Positions 35,950 through 44,762 of a stretch of 64,000 bases of DNA are shown here, one piece after another (position 1 is the first letter of the stretch; each line of letters starts with the position of its first letter). Origin of the DNA: TMED109 sp002171375 (GTDB lineage: Bacteria > Pseudomonadota > Alphaproteobacteria > TMED109); contig CBFHON010000008.1 of NCBI GenBank assembly GCA_965657505.1, positions 1-64,000 on the forward strand, written 5' to 3'. The notes beneath the pieces were generated by a model, which saw only the letters and a program-made list of their open reading frames with translations, made no database searches and was not told the DNA's origin. The translations under genes were made by a program, and so were the position numbers.

Positions 35950-38436
35950 ATGTACATTTGTAATTATATATTAAAATCAATACTATCTATGATACTATTA
36001 TTATCTTTCGCTAAGAATGCTTTTAGTCAAGAAAAAATAGATGACATTGAGGTAATAGGAATATCACCGTTACCAGGTATAGAAATTGATAGAAATAAAA
36101 TTCCTAATGCTAGTCAGAGTTTGCGTGAAATAGATTTAGACAGTTCTACTGGGACTACTATTGTCGATCTATTAGGAGAGAAATTAACAGGTGTAACTAT
36201 AAAAGACGTTCAAAATAGTCCTTTTCAGAAGAATATTGATTATAGAGGATTTACTGCTGCTCCGCTATTGGGAGAATCTCAAGGTTTAGCTGTTTATTTA
36301 AATGGAACTAGAATTAATGAAGGATTTGGTGACACGTTACAGTGGGAATTAGTACCAGAAGCTGCATTAACTGATATTGATTTAATGAGTTCAAACCCTG
36401 TATTTGGTTTAAATGCTTTAGGAGGATCTTTAGCTTTAACTACTAAAAAAGGATTAGATTTTCTCAATACAGACTCTTCTGTAGAAAATCACTTTGAGTT
36501 TGGAGGTGCTGATTGGGTTAATGGCAATATTGAATTAGGTGCGGGAGATGAAAGTCAAGGACTATATGTTGCTATGGAAAATTCTTACGATGGCGGATGG
36601 AGAGATAATAGTGCTGGCGACGTAAAAAGACTATTTATAAATTATGGGAAAATATTTGAAAATTCTGACTTTGATTTTACCTTTATGAATGCAGACTCAA
36701 ATTTAAATGGTAATGGAGTATCTCCTACAGAATTGTTAAAAGTAAGAAGAGAATCTGTTTTTACGTGGCCTGATTTTACTAGTAATAAAGTTTATTTAGC
36801 TGCATCAAATGCTAATTTTTATCTAGAGGATGATTCAGTAATAAATACATCTGTTTACTATAGAAGATTAATAAGAGACACGCTAAATGCAGACGAATTA
36901 GATGCTGAAGAATGCGCTGAAGATAACGCAACCCATGCAGAACAACTGGAAGATGATTTTGGAACAGCTGATGAACCAATATGTGGAGAAGCAGATGGGG
37001 ATAATTATGAAGTTTTAATTGACCAATTTGGAAATGCTATTTCTAATAATGACGCCATAAGAAAGTATGGACTATTAAATAAATCTTCGACTATGACTGT
37101 TACTTGGGGTGGATCTGCACAATATAATATTAATACAAATTATTTAGATAAAATGCACAATATTATAATAGGTGCATCTGTTGATAAAACACGAACAGCT
37201 TTTCATTCTCGAGGTGAGTTAGGGCAGCTTCATAATAACAGAACAGTTTCCAACTTATTAAATACTGAAGGTGGTTTTATCACTCTAGAATCAATTAGAG
37301 AACATAGTGGTTCAAGTGGTGGAAAGGAATCAACAAATGAGAGAGGCGATGTTGGAAGTGCACAACTAGCATCCAAAACTGATTATTATGGAATATATAT
37401 AAATGATTTGTTTGCTTTAGATAATAAAACCGATATTACAATTTCTGCTCGTGCAAATTTAGCATATGTAAAACTTTATGATCATTTAAAAACATCATTT
37501 ACTAGAACAGAAACTAATACAGGAAGTCATAGATACTTTAGACTTAACCCTGCTATTGGCATGACGCATAATTATGATGATAACTTAGCTTTTAGAGCTA
37601 GCTATAAAGAAGCTAACAGAACGCCAGCACCAGTCGAACTTTCTTGTGCATCACCTTCGGCTCCTTGTAGATTACCTAATGCTTTTGTTGCTGATCCTCC
37701 ACTAGATCAAGTTATAACAAGAGGTGTGGAATTTGGAGCAAAAGGAAAAATAGATAATCATTATTGGGAGGCTACTTATTTTCACTTCATAAATTTTGAC
37801 GATATTCAGTTTGTTAGCACTGGAACAGGCAAATCATCTGGTTACTTTAAAAACTTTGGAGAAACACAAAGAAGAGGTATAGAGCTAGCATTAAACTCTC
37901 GATTTAATAATGGAATAGGAAATCTAAATATATATTCTAATTATTCTTATCTACAAGCTACTTTTGAATCAGCTCATACATTACCAGCCGCTAATCATCC
38001 AACGAGTAATAATGATATTGAAGCAGGTGATTATCTACCAGGTATGCCTGAACACACTTTTAAAACAGGTATTAATCAAGAATTTTCGTCTCAGTTAAAT
38101 GCTGGTTTAAATATGACATATTCATCTGGAGTTTTCCTAAGAGGAGATGAATCTAATCAATTAAAGAAAACAAATCCATATATGGTTTTCAACGCGGATG
38201 CATCATGGAAATTGAGTAAATCTTTTTCTTTCTTTGCGAGAGTAGATAACCTTTTAGACTCTAAATATGAGACCATGGGAGTACTTGGTGAAGCTGAAGC
38301 AGATGAAGTTAATGTCCCTATATCAGAATTAGGTGATACAGGAAGCGGAGAAACAGCTGTAGGACCTTTGGACCCAAGATTCTATTCGCCTGGAGCACCG
38401 CGCTCTTTCTTTATAGGCCTTAGGGTTAATTGGTAA
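35950..38436 (+). CDS. TonB-dependent outer-membrane receptor
   Basis: An 828-aa receptor with a signal peptide (about 1-26), a TonB box (DDIEVIGIS near 31-39), a plug domain (about 55-170; VDLLGEKLTGVTIKD, LNALGGSLALTTKKG) and a 22-strand barrel ending in an aromatic strand (PGAPRSFFIGLRVNW). An acidic loop near residues 315-340 is rich in Asp, Glu and Cys. It imports a siderophore, vitamin B12, sugar or other large ligand at the cost of proton-motive force. It leads an operon that carries its own energy module; the ligand is unknown. Confidence 0.93.
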   Translation: MYICNYILKSILSMILLLSFAKNAFSQEKIDDIEVIGISPLPGIEIDRNKIPNASQSLREIDLDSSTGTTIVDLLGEKLTGVTIKDVQNSPFQKNIDYRGFTAAPLLGESQGLAVYLNGTRINEGFGDTLQWELVPEAALTDIDLMSSNPVFGLNALGGSLALTTKKGLDFLNTDSSVENHFEFGGADWVNGNIELGAGDESQGLYVAMENSYDGGWRDNSAGDVKRLFINYGKIFENSDFDFTFMNADSNLNGNGVSPTELLKVRRESVFTWPDFTSNKVYLAASNANFYLEDDSVINTSVYYRRLIRDTLNADELDAEECAEDNATHAEQLEDDFGTADEPICGEADGDNYEVLIDQFGNAISNNDAIRKYGLLNKSSTMTVTWGGSAQYNINTNYLDKMHNIIIGASVDKTRTAFHSRGELGQLHNNRTVSNLLNTEGGFITLESIREHSGSSGGKESTNERGDVGSAQLASKTDYYGIYINDLFALDNKTDITISARANLAYVKLYDHLKTSFTRTETNTGSHRYFRLNPAIGMTHNYDDNLAFRASYKEANRTPAPVELSCASPSAPCRLPNAFVADPPLDQVITRGVEFGAKGKIDNHYWEATYFHFINFDDIQFVSTGTGKSSGYFKNFGETQRRGIELALNSRFNNGIGNLNIYSNYSYLQATFESAHTLPAANHPTSNNDIEAGDYLPGMPEHTFKTGINQEFSSQLNAGLNMTYSSGVFLRGDESNQLKKTNPYMVFNADASWKLSKSFSFFARVDNLLDSKYETMGVLGEAEADEVNVPISELGDTGSGETAVGPLDPRFYSPGAPRSFFIGLRVNW

Positions 38437-38488
38437 TATTTTTTAATTAGTAATTTAAAATTATAAATGCTAATAAATTGGACTTATT

Positions 38489-39118
38489 ATGGAAAAATAT
38501 AATATAGATTTGTTAGCATTAATTTTAAAGGGTGGCCCAGTAATGGTTTTATTATTGGGTTTATCTATTATATCTTTAACTATAATCATTATAAAAATAA
38601 TCCAATTTTATAAATCAGATTTACACAATATTAAAAAAATTGACGCTGCTATGGAGATGATTGAGAGCAATAAATTATCTAATGCAAAAAATTTATTAAA
38701 TACAATTTATCATCCCGCTTCAAAAATAATATTAGTTACTATAGAATCTCAAAAACTTTCTGAAGAAGATAAAGAAAACCAAATATCTATTGCAGCGGAA
38801 AAAGAATTAAGAAATCTTGAATTCTTACTAAAACCATTGGAAGTAATATCTAATATTGCTCCACTTTTAGGTTTACTCGGAACAGTTATTGGTATGATAA
38901 ATGCTTTTTCAAAATTAGAAGAAGCTGGTAGTAGAGTCGATCCTGCTATTCTGGCAGGTGGAATATGGGAAGCTCTTCTAACTACAGCTTTTGGACTTAT
39001 TGTTGCCATTCCAGCTTTAGCTGCTTTTTACTGGTTAGATGGAAGGGTTGATAAGGCAAGAGAAGACATGCGGCACCTAATAATACAAACTAATATTTTA
39101 CTAAAAAATAAAAAATAA
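38489..39118 (+). CDS. exbB: ExbB-type proton channel subunit (MotA/TolQ/ExbB)
   Basis: A 209-aa inner-membrane protein with three transmembrane segments. The conserved block IAPLLGLLGTVIGMINAF and the downstream LTTAFGLIVAIPALAAFYWL are typical of ExbB/TolQ. With ExbD it uses the proton-motive force to drive TonB. Its stop overlaps the ATG of the first exbD by one base (TAATG). Confidence 0.92.
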   Translation: MEKYNIDLLALILKGGPVMVLLLGLSIISLTIIIIKIIQFYKSDLHNIKKIDAAMEMIESNKLSNAKNLLNTIYHPASKIILVTIESQKLSEEDKENQISIAAEKELRNLEFLLKPLEVISNIAPLLGLLGTVIGMINAFSKLEEAGSRVDPAILAGGIWEALLTTAFGLIVAIPALAAFYWLDGRVDKAREDMRHLIIQTNILLKNKK

Positions 39119-39519
39119 TGGCTCTTTTAATTAGAAAAAAGAAGAGTATAGATATTAATGTAGCTCCTTTGATAGATATCGTTTTCTTATTATTAATATT
39201 TTTTATGTTAACTAGCGAATTTACTGACTTTAAAACTATTGATATGATATCACCAAATCAAAGTAATGCTAGCATAGAGAAGAAAAACCTACCAATTATA
39301 ATAAATTTATCAGAAGAAGGATTAATAGAAATTGATAAAGCAGAAGTTAAATTAGAAAATTTATCAGAAATAATTCAAAGGAAATTAATTAATTCTAAAA
39401 ATAAAAAAATTGTTATTTCAACATTAAACGAAACAAAAATAAATAATTTAATAATAGTAGTAGATATGATTAGAAGTTTAGGCATTGAAAATATTGCTTT
39501 AATAACTAAAGAAAAATGA
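39118..39519 (+). CDS. exbD: ExbD-type biopolymer transport protein (first copy)
   Basis: A 133-aa protein with one transmembrane helix (about 16-34). The channel Asp of ExbD is kept in NVAPLIDIVFLLLIFFM. The periplasmic domain is short and charged. It is followed by a second ExbD with a four-base overlap. Confidence 0.9.
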   Translation: MALLIRKKKSIDINVAPLIDIVFLLLIFFMLTSEFTDFKTIDMISPNQSNASIEKKNLPIIINLSEEGLIEIDKAEVKLENLSEIIQRKLINSKNKKIVISTLNETKINNLIIVVDMIRSLGIENIALITKEK

Positions 39520-39923
39520 TGAATATTCTAGAAAAAAGAATAAGAAAAAAAAGGTTACCAAATCTGGTTCCCCTAATTAATATTGTTTTTTTATTGTTAA
39601 TATTTTTTATGTTATCAGGAACGCTGTCAAAAAAAGACTTATTTGAAGTGGACCCTCCTTTATCATATACTGGCTCAAACGCTGAAAGCCCAGAAATGAC
39701 TATTCTTATTAGAAATGATAATAAAATATCTTTAGATGATAAAATAATACCTTTAAATAATCTAGAAGCTTATTTAACTTCTTTACTAAAAGATAAAAGC
39801 ATTGAAGAAGTCCTTATTAAAGCTGATGGTAATGCTTCTTCAGGTACACTCTCAAAAGTTATTAGAATGATTAGAAATACTGGAATTAAGAGAGCTGCAA
39901 TAGTAACTAAAAATATATTATAA
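39516..39923 (+). CDS. exbD: ExbD-type biopolymer transport protein (second copy, channel Asp replaced)
   Basis: A 135-aa ExbD homologue with one transmembrane helix. The helix reads NLVPLINIVFLLLIFFM, so the proton-carrying Asp of the first copy (PLIDIVF) is Asn here. It may act as a structural partner in an ExbB5-ExbD heterodimer rather than as the proton-conducting subunit. The periplasmic part ends with VIRMIRNTGIKRAAIVT, parallel to the first copy. Confidence 0.88.
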   Translation: MMNILEKRIRKKRLPNLVPLINIVFLLLIFFMLSGTLSKKDLFEVDPPLSYTGSNAESPEMTILIRNDNKISLDDKIIPLNNLEAYLTSLLKDKSIEEVLIKADGNASSGTLSKVIRMIRNTGIKRAAIVTKNIL

Positions 39924-39925
39924 AA

Positions 39926-40861
39926 ATGATAAGTCTCTTTGATAATAATATTAGTAATAAAATTATTTTATCTAGTGCTTTATTTGCAATAGTTTTTCAT
40001 GCCTCTTTAATACCAATTAGTTCTTTAATAAAAATAGATAAAATAGAAGATACAGAACCAAAAATTATTTTAGAATTAATAAATGAGATCAAAGAAGAAA
40101 TTCCTGTAATAAATAATATAAATCCTCCAGAGATTTCTCAACCTCAAAAAGTTATCAAGCCTCCTGTTTTAGATGCTCCAAAAAATATTAAGTTAGAGCA
40201 AGTAGATAATACAACTGCGGTTATTGATTTACCTAAAGATATTATTTTACCAGATAACTTAAAGCCTCTAATAAATAATAAAATTGATATTCCAAAAAAT
40301 ATTGAAAGTCTTAATAGTGATTTATCAATTGATGATCTTCCAAATATTAAGAGCACCAAACAAATAAAAAAGAATGAAAAACCTATTAAGATGATAAATA
40401 AACCCAATTATTTAGTTACTACTGATATTGAAAAACCTATTAAATTGGAAGATAATTTAATGTCACAAAATATTAATTTACCTAATAAGCCAATCAAGCA
40501 AGAAACAGAAAAAGAAATTGTAAAAAATACTGAAATAAAAAATGACAAACTTTCTGCAAGTGAAATTAGTAGCTTAGAAACTTATAAAAATAGTATTAGG
40601 TCAATAATACAATCTTTTGCGATTAACAATTATCCAAAAAAAGACCTGAGGAGAAAGAATGAAGGTATAGTTCATATAATTTTTAAACTTAAGGAAGATG
40701 GAAGTTTAAATTCTATAAATATTGGTCCTAACACTAACGCAAATGATTCACTAATAAATGCTGCAATAGACTCTGTTAAAAAGAGCTCTCCCTTTGAGCA
40801 AATAGTATTACTAAAAAAAGAAAGAGAATTTGAAATAAATATTATATATAAAATTAATTAA
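39926..40861 (+). CDS. TonB-like energy transducer
   Basis: A 311-aa protein with an N-terminal membrane helix (about 12-30), a long Pro/Lys/Ile-rich periplasmic linker (about 35-210) and a C-terminal TonB domain (about 225-311; GIVHIIFKLKEDGSLNSINIG and AAIDSVKKSSPF). It spans the periplasm to contact the TonB box of the receptor encoded in the same operon. The linker is less proline-dense than in E. coli TonB. Low sequence complexity makes identity rest on domain layout and position. Confidence 0.85.
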   Translation: MISLFDNNISNKIILSSALFAIVFHASLIPISSLIKIDKIEDTEPKIILELINEIKEEIPVINNINPPEISQPQKVIKPPVLDAPKNIKLEQVDNTTAVIDLPKDIILPDNLKPLINNKIDIPKNIESLNSDLSIDDLPNIKSTKQIKKNEKPIKMINKPNYLVTTDIEKPIKLEDNLMSQNINLPNKPIKQETEKEIVKNTEIKNDKLSASEISSLETYKNSIRSIIQSFAINNYPKKDLRRKNEGIVHIIFKLKEDGSLNSINIGPNTNANDSLINAAIDSVKKSSPFEQIVLLKKEREFEINIIYKIN

Positions 40862-40886
40862 ATATAATAATTATTCTTGATAATAG

Positions 40887-40912
40887 TTTTTTATACTGTA
40901 TGGTATAAAAAA
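40887..40912. terminator. AT-rich stem-loop, possible terminator
   Basis: TTTTTTATAC (40887-40896) and GTATAAAAAA (40903-40912) form a perfect 10-bp stem with a six-base loop, between the tonB-like stop and the Sel1 gene. The stem contains only one G-C pair, so its strength as a terminator is doubtful; it could be an operator instead. Confidence 0.35.
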
Positions 40913-40930
40913 CAAACTACTAGAGGTACA

Positions 40931-41401
40931 ATGAAAAAAATTTTTTTAATTACGATTATAATAACATTATTAAATAGCATAGCTCTAGCTGAAATTACAG
41001 AAGATATGGAAAGAAGAGCTAAAGAAGCAGGTATAATAATAATGCGAGATCATGATGTAAAACGTACATATTATTGTAATGACCAATTTGCTAGAGAAAC
41101 GCACATGAATATGCAAGTTGCTTATAGATATAGTCAAGTAGGTGATTTAGAAAAAGCTGCACAATTAGAACTTATCGCTGCAAATAGAGGACTTGAACAT
41201 GCTCAAGTTTCTGTAGGTAAAAGATATGTTCATGGTAATGGTGTAGAGCCAAATATTGTTGAAGCATATAAATTTTTTAAATTATCTGAGGATGAAACAT
41301 CAAAGAATTTATATATTAAAGTAATATTAGAACATATGACACAAGATCAAATTAATGAAGCAGAAAATTTAGTAAAGAACTTTAAAGCTTCATATAAATA
41401 A
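40931..41401 (+). CDS. Exported Sel1-repeat protein
   Basis: A 156-aa protein with a signal peptide (about 1-20, cleavage after IALA) and one or two Sel1-like repeats (AANRGLEHAQVSVGKRYVHGNGVEPNIVEAYKFFKLS). Sel1 repeats mediate protein contacts. The ATG at 40931 is chosen because GAGG precedes it and the signal peptide begins there; an in-frame TTG at 40877 adds a non-conserved leader. It follows the TonB operon but may have separate transcription because of the stem-loop before it. Confidence 0.75.
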   Translation: MKKIFLITIIITLLNSIALAEITEDMERRAKEAGIIIMRDHDVKRTYYCNDQFARETHMNMQVAYRYSQVGDLEKAAQLELIAANRGLEHAQVSVGKRYVHGNGVEPNIVEAYKFFKLSEDETSKNLYIKVILEHMTQDQINEAENLVKNFKASYK

Positions 41402-41403
41402 AA

Positions 41404-42090
41404 TTATTCATGAAATTGTGTGAAAGTATTTAAATCTTCTCTAACAGTTTTTAACTTATTTACATCTGCATTTTTATCTTCATACCCTAAACTCATTCCA
41501 CAATGAATAATATGACCATCTTCAATATTAAGAATTGGAGAAATGACCTTATGCATTTGTCCCCATGCAGCTTGAGGACAAGTATCTAATCCATAAGCTC
41601 TAGCAGCAACACATATATTTTGAATAAACATACCATAATCCAGCCAACTCATCCACCCTAAGTCTTTTTCAATCGTAAATATTAATCCAACAGGGGCATT
41701 AAAAAAATTAAAATTTTGGACATGAAAAGATTTGGTTTTTTCATAATCTCCTTTTTTAATGTTTAGTAATGCATAGAGATCCCATCCAACCTTTCTCCTT
41801 CTTGCTAAATATGGTTCACGAAAATCTTCCATATAATGAATTCTCTCATTTTTTTTTTCAATTTTAGGATCATAAAAAGCATCGCAAGAAGCTTTACAAA
41901 CTTTACTTTTTGATTCTCCAAGTAATACGTGTACATTCCATGGTTGAATATTTGTTCCACTAGGAGCTCTTGCAGATACAGTTAATATATCTTCAATTAC
42001 ATCTTTACTAATTTCAGTTGATAAAAATTTTCTTACAGACCTTCTTGATGTAATTGCTTTTTTAACATCTTCATTCATATGTTTTATCAT
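41404..42090 (-). CDS. Nitroreductase-family FMN oxidoreductase
   Basis: A 228-aa NfnB/Frp-like flavoenzyme. SRRSVRKF near residues 14-21 binds the FMN phosphate, and APSGTNIQPWNVHV and CPQAAWGQMHKVI complete the cofactor site. Enzymes of this group reduce nitroaromatics, quinones or other electrophiles with NAD(P)H. GGA six bases before the ATG at 42090 supports the start. It is divergent from the crotonase gene at 42215 and convergent with the Sel1 gene. Confidence 0.9.
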   Translation of the reverse strand: MIKHMNEDVKKAITSRRSVRKFLSTEISKDVIEDILTVSARAPSGTNIQPWNVHVLLGESKSKVCKASCDAFYDPKIEKKNERIHYMEDFREPYLARRRKVGWDLYALLNIKKGDYEKTKSFHVQNFNFFNAPVGLIFTIEKDLGWMSWLDYGMFIQNICVAARAYGLDTCPQAAWGQMHKVISPILNIEDGHIIHCGMSLGYEDKNADVNKLKTVREDLNTFTQFHE

Positions 42091-42214
42091 TTAGATTCCA
42101 AAAATTTAATAATATAAAACTTAAAACTATTTTGTTATTTAAATATTTGCAACATAATATATAAATTAGTTATTATATATTTTTATGAATTTCTAAATAT
42201 AAAGGAATGTAATT

Positions 42215-43036
42215 ATGCCATATATTAATATTACAGAAAAGGTAAATAATTCTGTTCACACAATACTTTTAAATAGGCCTGATAGATTAAATGCCTGGAC
42301 TGAAGAGATGGCTATAGAGATTAAACAATCTATGGATAATGCTGCAAAAAATGATGATGTCAAAGTAATAATATTATCTGGAACTGGAAGAGGCTTTTGT
42401 GCAGGTGCAGATATGGATTCATTAAATACAATTGATGCTAATGAACGTGCAGATAAAAATGCTGAGTCCCCTTACAAAGCATTTGATAATGCTTGGCCTT
42501 TAGATTTTCAAAGAGCACAAACTTGGTTTCCTAGTGTTCCAAAACCAATAATAGCAGCAATAAATGGTCCTGCAGCAGGATTAGGATTAATTCTATCTAT
42601 GTGGTGTGATATTAGGTTTGCTTCAAAATCTGCCGTTTTTTCTACAGCATTTAGTAAAAGAGGATTAATAGCTGAACATGGATTAAGTTGGCTTCTACCG
42701 CGTTTAGTAGGTATGGGACATGCAATGGATATGACATTAACTGCAAGAAAAATTACAGCTGAAGAAGCAGAAAAAATTGGTTTTGTAAATAAAACTTTCA
42801 GTGATGAAACTTTTATTGATGAAGTCTATAAATATGCAGAAACTATGGCTAAAGATGTTTCTCCAAGATCAATGAAAATCATGAAAAAACAATTGTGGCA
42901 AGGCTTGCTTCAAGGCCTAGATGAAGCTGTAGGAATTGCAGATAATGATATGGTTGACAGTTTTTTAAGTGAAGATTTTAAAGAAGGAGTAGCTCACTTT
43001 ATTGAAAAAAGAGCTCCTAATTTTACCGGTAAATAA
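42215..43036 (+). CDS. Crotonase-superfamily protein lacking both hydratase glutamates
   Basis: A 273-aa crotonase fold with SGTGRGFCAGADMDSL and INGPAAGLGLILSMWCD forming the oxyanion hole. At the positions of the two catalytic Glu of enoyl-CoA hydratase I read Ile126 and Phe146. A Glu appears later in GLIAEHGLSWLLPRLVG. It is therefore probably not a simple hydratase. It starts a plus-strand run with an FMN reductase and a TAXI-TRAP transporter (20- and 2-base gaps), suggesting these act on an imported acid. Confidence 0.88.
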   Translation: MPYINITEKVNNSVHTILLNRPDRLNAWTEEMAIEIKQSMDNAAKNDDVKVIILSGTGRGFCAGADMDSLNTIDANERADKNAESPYKAFDNAWPLDFQRAQTWFPSVPKPIIAAINGPAAGLGLILSMWCDIRFASKSAVFSTAFSKRGLIAEHGLSWLLPRLVGMGHAMDMTLTARKITAEEAEKIGFVNKTFSDETFIDEVYKYAETMAKDVSPRSMKIMKKQLWQGLLQGLDEAVGIADNDMVDSFLSEDFKEGVAHFIEKRAPNFTGK

Positions 43037-43056
43037 ATATAGAATAGGATTAAACT

Positions 43057-43632
43057 ATGTCATTAAAGATTAGTATTATATATGGTTCTACTAGAGATGG
43101 AAGACTAGGAATAAGGTTTGCAAAATATTTAAAAAATGAATTTATAAATAGAAATATAGAAGCAGTATTAATTGACCCATTAGAGAATAATCTAGAAACT
43201 TTGACAAAAAGATATAGTGATTATGATTCTAATTCTGCTCCTAATGGTTTAGAAAACATTCATCAAGAACTAGAATCCTCTGATGCCTTTGTTATAGTTA
43301 GCGCTGAATATAATCACTTTATGCCTCCTGCTCTTGTAAATCTGCTGAACCATTTTTATGCTGAATACCAAAGAAAACCATCAGCTGTTGCAACTTACTC
43401 TGTGTCACCTTTTGGAGGAGTAAGAGTTTCTTCTCCATTAAGATCATTTTTAGCTCAATTAGGAATGCCTCCTATTTCTTCAATGATACATGCCCCTTTT
43501 GTTAATAAAAATTTTAATAATGAAGGTGAGAGAATATCTGAAGATAAAGATGAGCGTCAAAAAGAATTTATAAAATTTGCTGAAGAAATTGAATGGTATG
43601 CAAATGCATTGAAAACGGCACGAAATAAATAA
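43057..43632 (+). CDS. NADPH-dependent FMN reductase family protein
   Basis: A 191-aa flavodoxin-like protein. The FMN phosphate loop GSTRDGRLGIR is near residues 10-20, and SAEYNHFMPPALVNLLNHF is the typical active-site segment. Relatives reduce FMN, quinones or azo dyes. It lies two bases before the TAXI gene, inside the same transcription unit as the crotonase. Confidence 0.88.
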   Translation: MSLKISIIYGSTRDGRLGIRFAKYLKNEFINRNIEAVLIDPLENNLETLTKRYSDYDSNSAPNGLENIHQELESSDAFVIVSAEYNHFMPPALVNLLNHFYAEYQRKPSAVATYSVSPFGGVRVSSPLRSFLAQLGMPPISSMIHAPFVNKNFNNEGERISEDKDERQKEFIKFAEEIEWYANALKTARNK

Positions 43633-43634
43633 TT

Positions 43635-44762
43635 ATGTATTTATATAATATAATTATTAGCTTATTTATGTGTCTTACTTTGGGTATATCTAATTCTCAT
43701 TCTAACGATAATTTGCCTAGAACAATGGTATGGTCTGTATATGATATAGGTGCATCAGGCTACAATGAAGCATCGGCTATAGCTGAAGGTATAATGAAAA
43801 AATATGATATAAGAGTTAGACTTCTTCCTTCAGGAACATCAATAGGACGATTACTAGCATTAAAAAGAAAAAGAGTAAGTGTTAGTTTCTTGGGAACGGA
43901 AGCATATTTTGCAAGCGAAGGCTTATATGATTTTTCTGCAAAAAAATGGGGCCCTCAAGATTTACGTCTTATAATAGGAAGACCTAATACATTTGGAATA
44001 GCGGTACCAGCTGATGCAGGTATTAATAATATAGCTGATTTAAAAGATAAAAGAGTTGCATATGTTACGGCAAATCCTTCATTAAATGTGAAGGTATTAG
44101 GTATAATGGCATTTGCAAATCTTACTTTTAGTGATGTAGAAAAAGTTATATATCCTGGATTTGGTCCCACTATTAAAGCGTTACAAAATGGAAGACTCGA
44201 TGCAGCGGGTGCTGTTCCTACAGGTTCTGCTGTTTATGAATTAGCCGCTTCAAATAAAGGCATTAAATGGCTGGATATGCCAGAAGATAATATAGATGGT
44301 TGGAAAAAACTTAATAAACTTGTTCCTTTTATGAAACCTCAAAAAGAAATATTAGGAGCAGGACTAGATGAGAATAACCCTGCTCATATAGGTGGGTATA
44401 ATTACCCTAATTTAACAGTTTATGCAGAAACATCTGAAAATGAAGTATATAACTTTATGAAAGCAATAGACGAATCTTTTAGTTTTTATAAAGATATAAG
44501 TGCAGTAATGTTTAAATGGAAACTTGAATTATCATCCGGTACGCCTGCTGAAATTCCTATTCATAAAGGTGCAATAAAATACCTTAAAGAAAAGAATCTA
44601 TGGAATGAAGAAGATGAGAAATGGAATAATGCTAGATTAAAAAGATTAGCAATATTAATAGGTACTTGGAAAAATTTCTTAACTAATAATGACCATTTAG
44701 ACGGAGAAGAATTTAAAAAAGAATGGTTAAAAGTGAGAGAATTAGCTCTTGCAAACAATTAA
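43635..44762 (+). CDS. TAXI-family TRAP transporter substrate-binding protein
   Basis: A 375-aa periplasmic binding protein of the TAXI group, with a signal peptide (about 1-22). It opens with VWSVYDIGASGYNEASAIAEGI and has LPSGTSIGRLLAL and the DAAGAVPTGSAVYELA segment. TAXI proteins deliver organic acids to a fused TRAP permease. The gene for that permease overlaps its 3' end by 14 bases. Ligand unknown; this protein lacks the short 310-aa form's glutamate-binding evidence. Confidence 0.9.
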   Translation: MYLYNIIISLFMCLTLGISNSHSNDNLPRTMVWSVYDIGASGYNEASAIAEGIMKKYDIRVRLLPSGTSIGRLLALKRKRVSVSFLGTEAYFASEGLYDFSAKKWGPQDLRLIIGRPNTFGIAVPADAGINNIADLKDKRVAYVTANPSLNVKVLGIMAFANLTFSDVEKVIYPGFGPTIKALQNGRLDAAGAVPTGSAVYELAASNKGIKWLDMPEDNIDGWKKLNKLVPFMKPQKEILGAGLDENNPAHIGGYNYPNLTVYAETSENEVYNFMKAIDESFSFYKDISAVMFKWKLELSSGTPAEIPIHKGAIKYLKEKNLWNEEDEKWNNARLKRLAILIGTWKNFLTNNDHLDGEEFKKEWLKVRELALANN

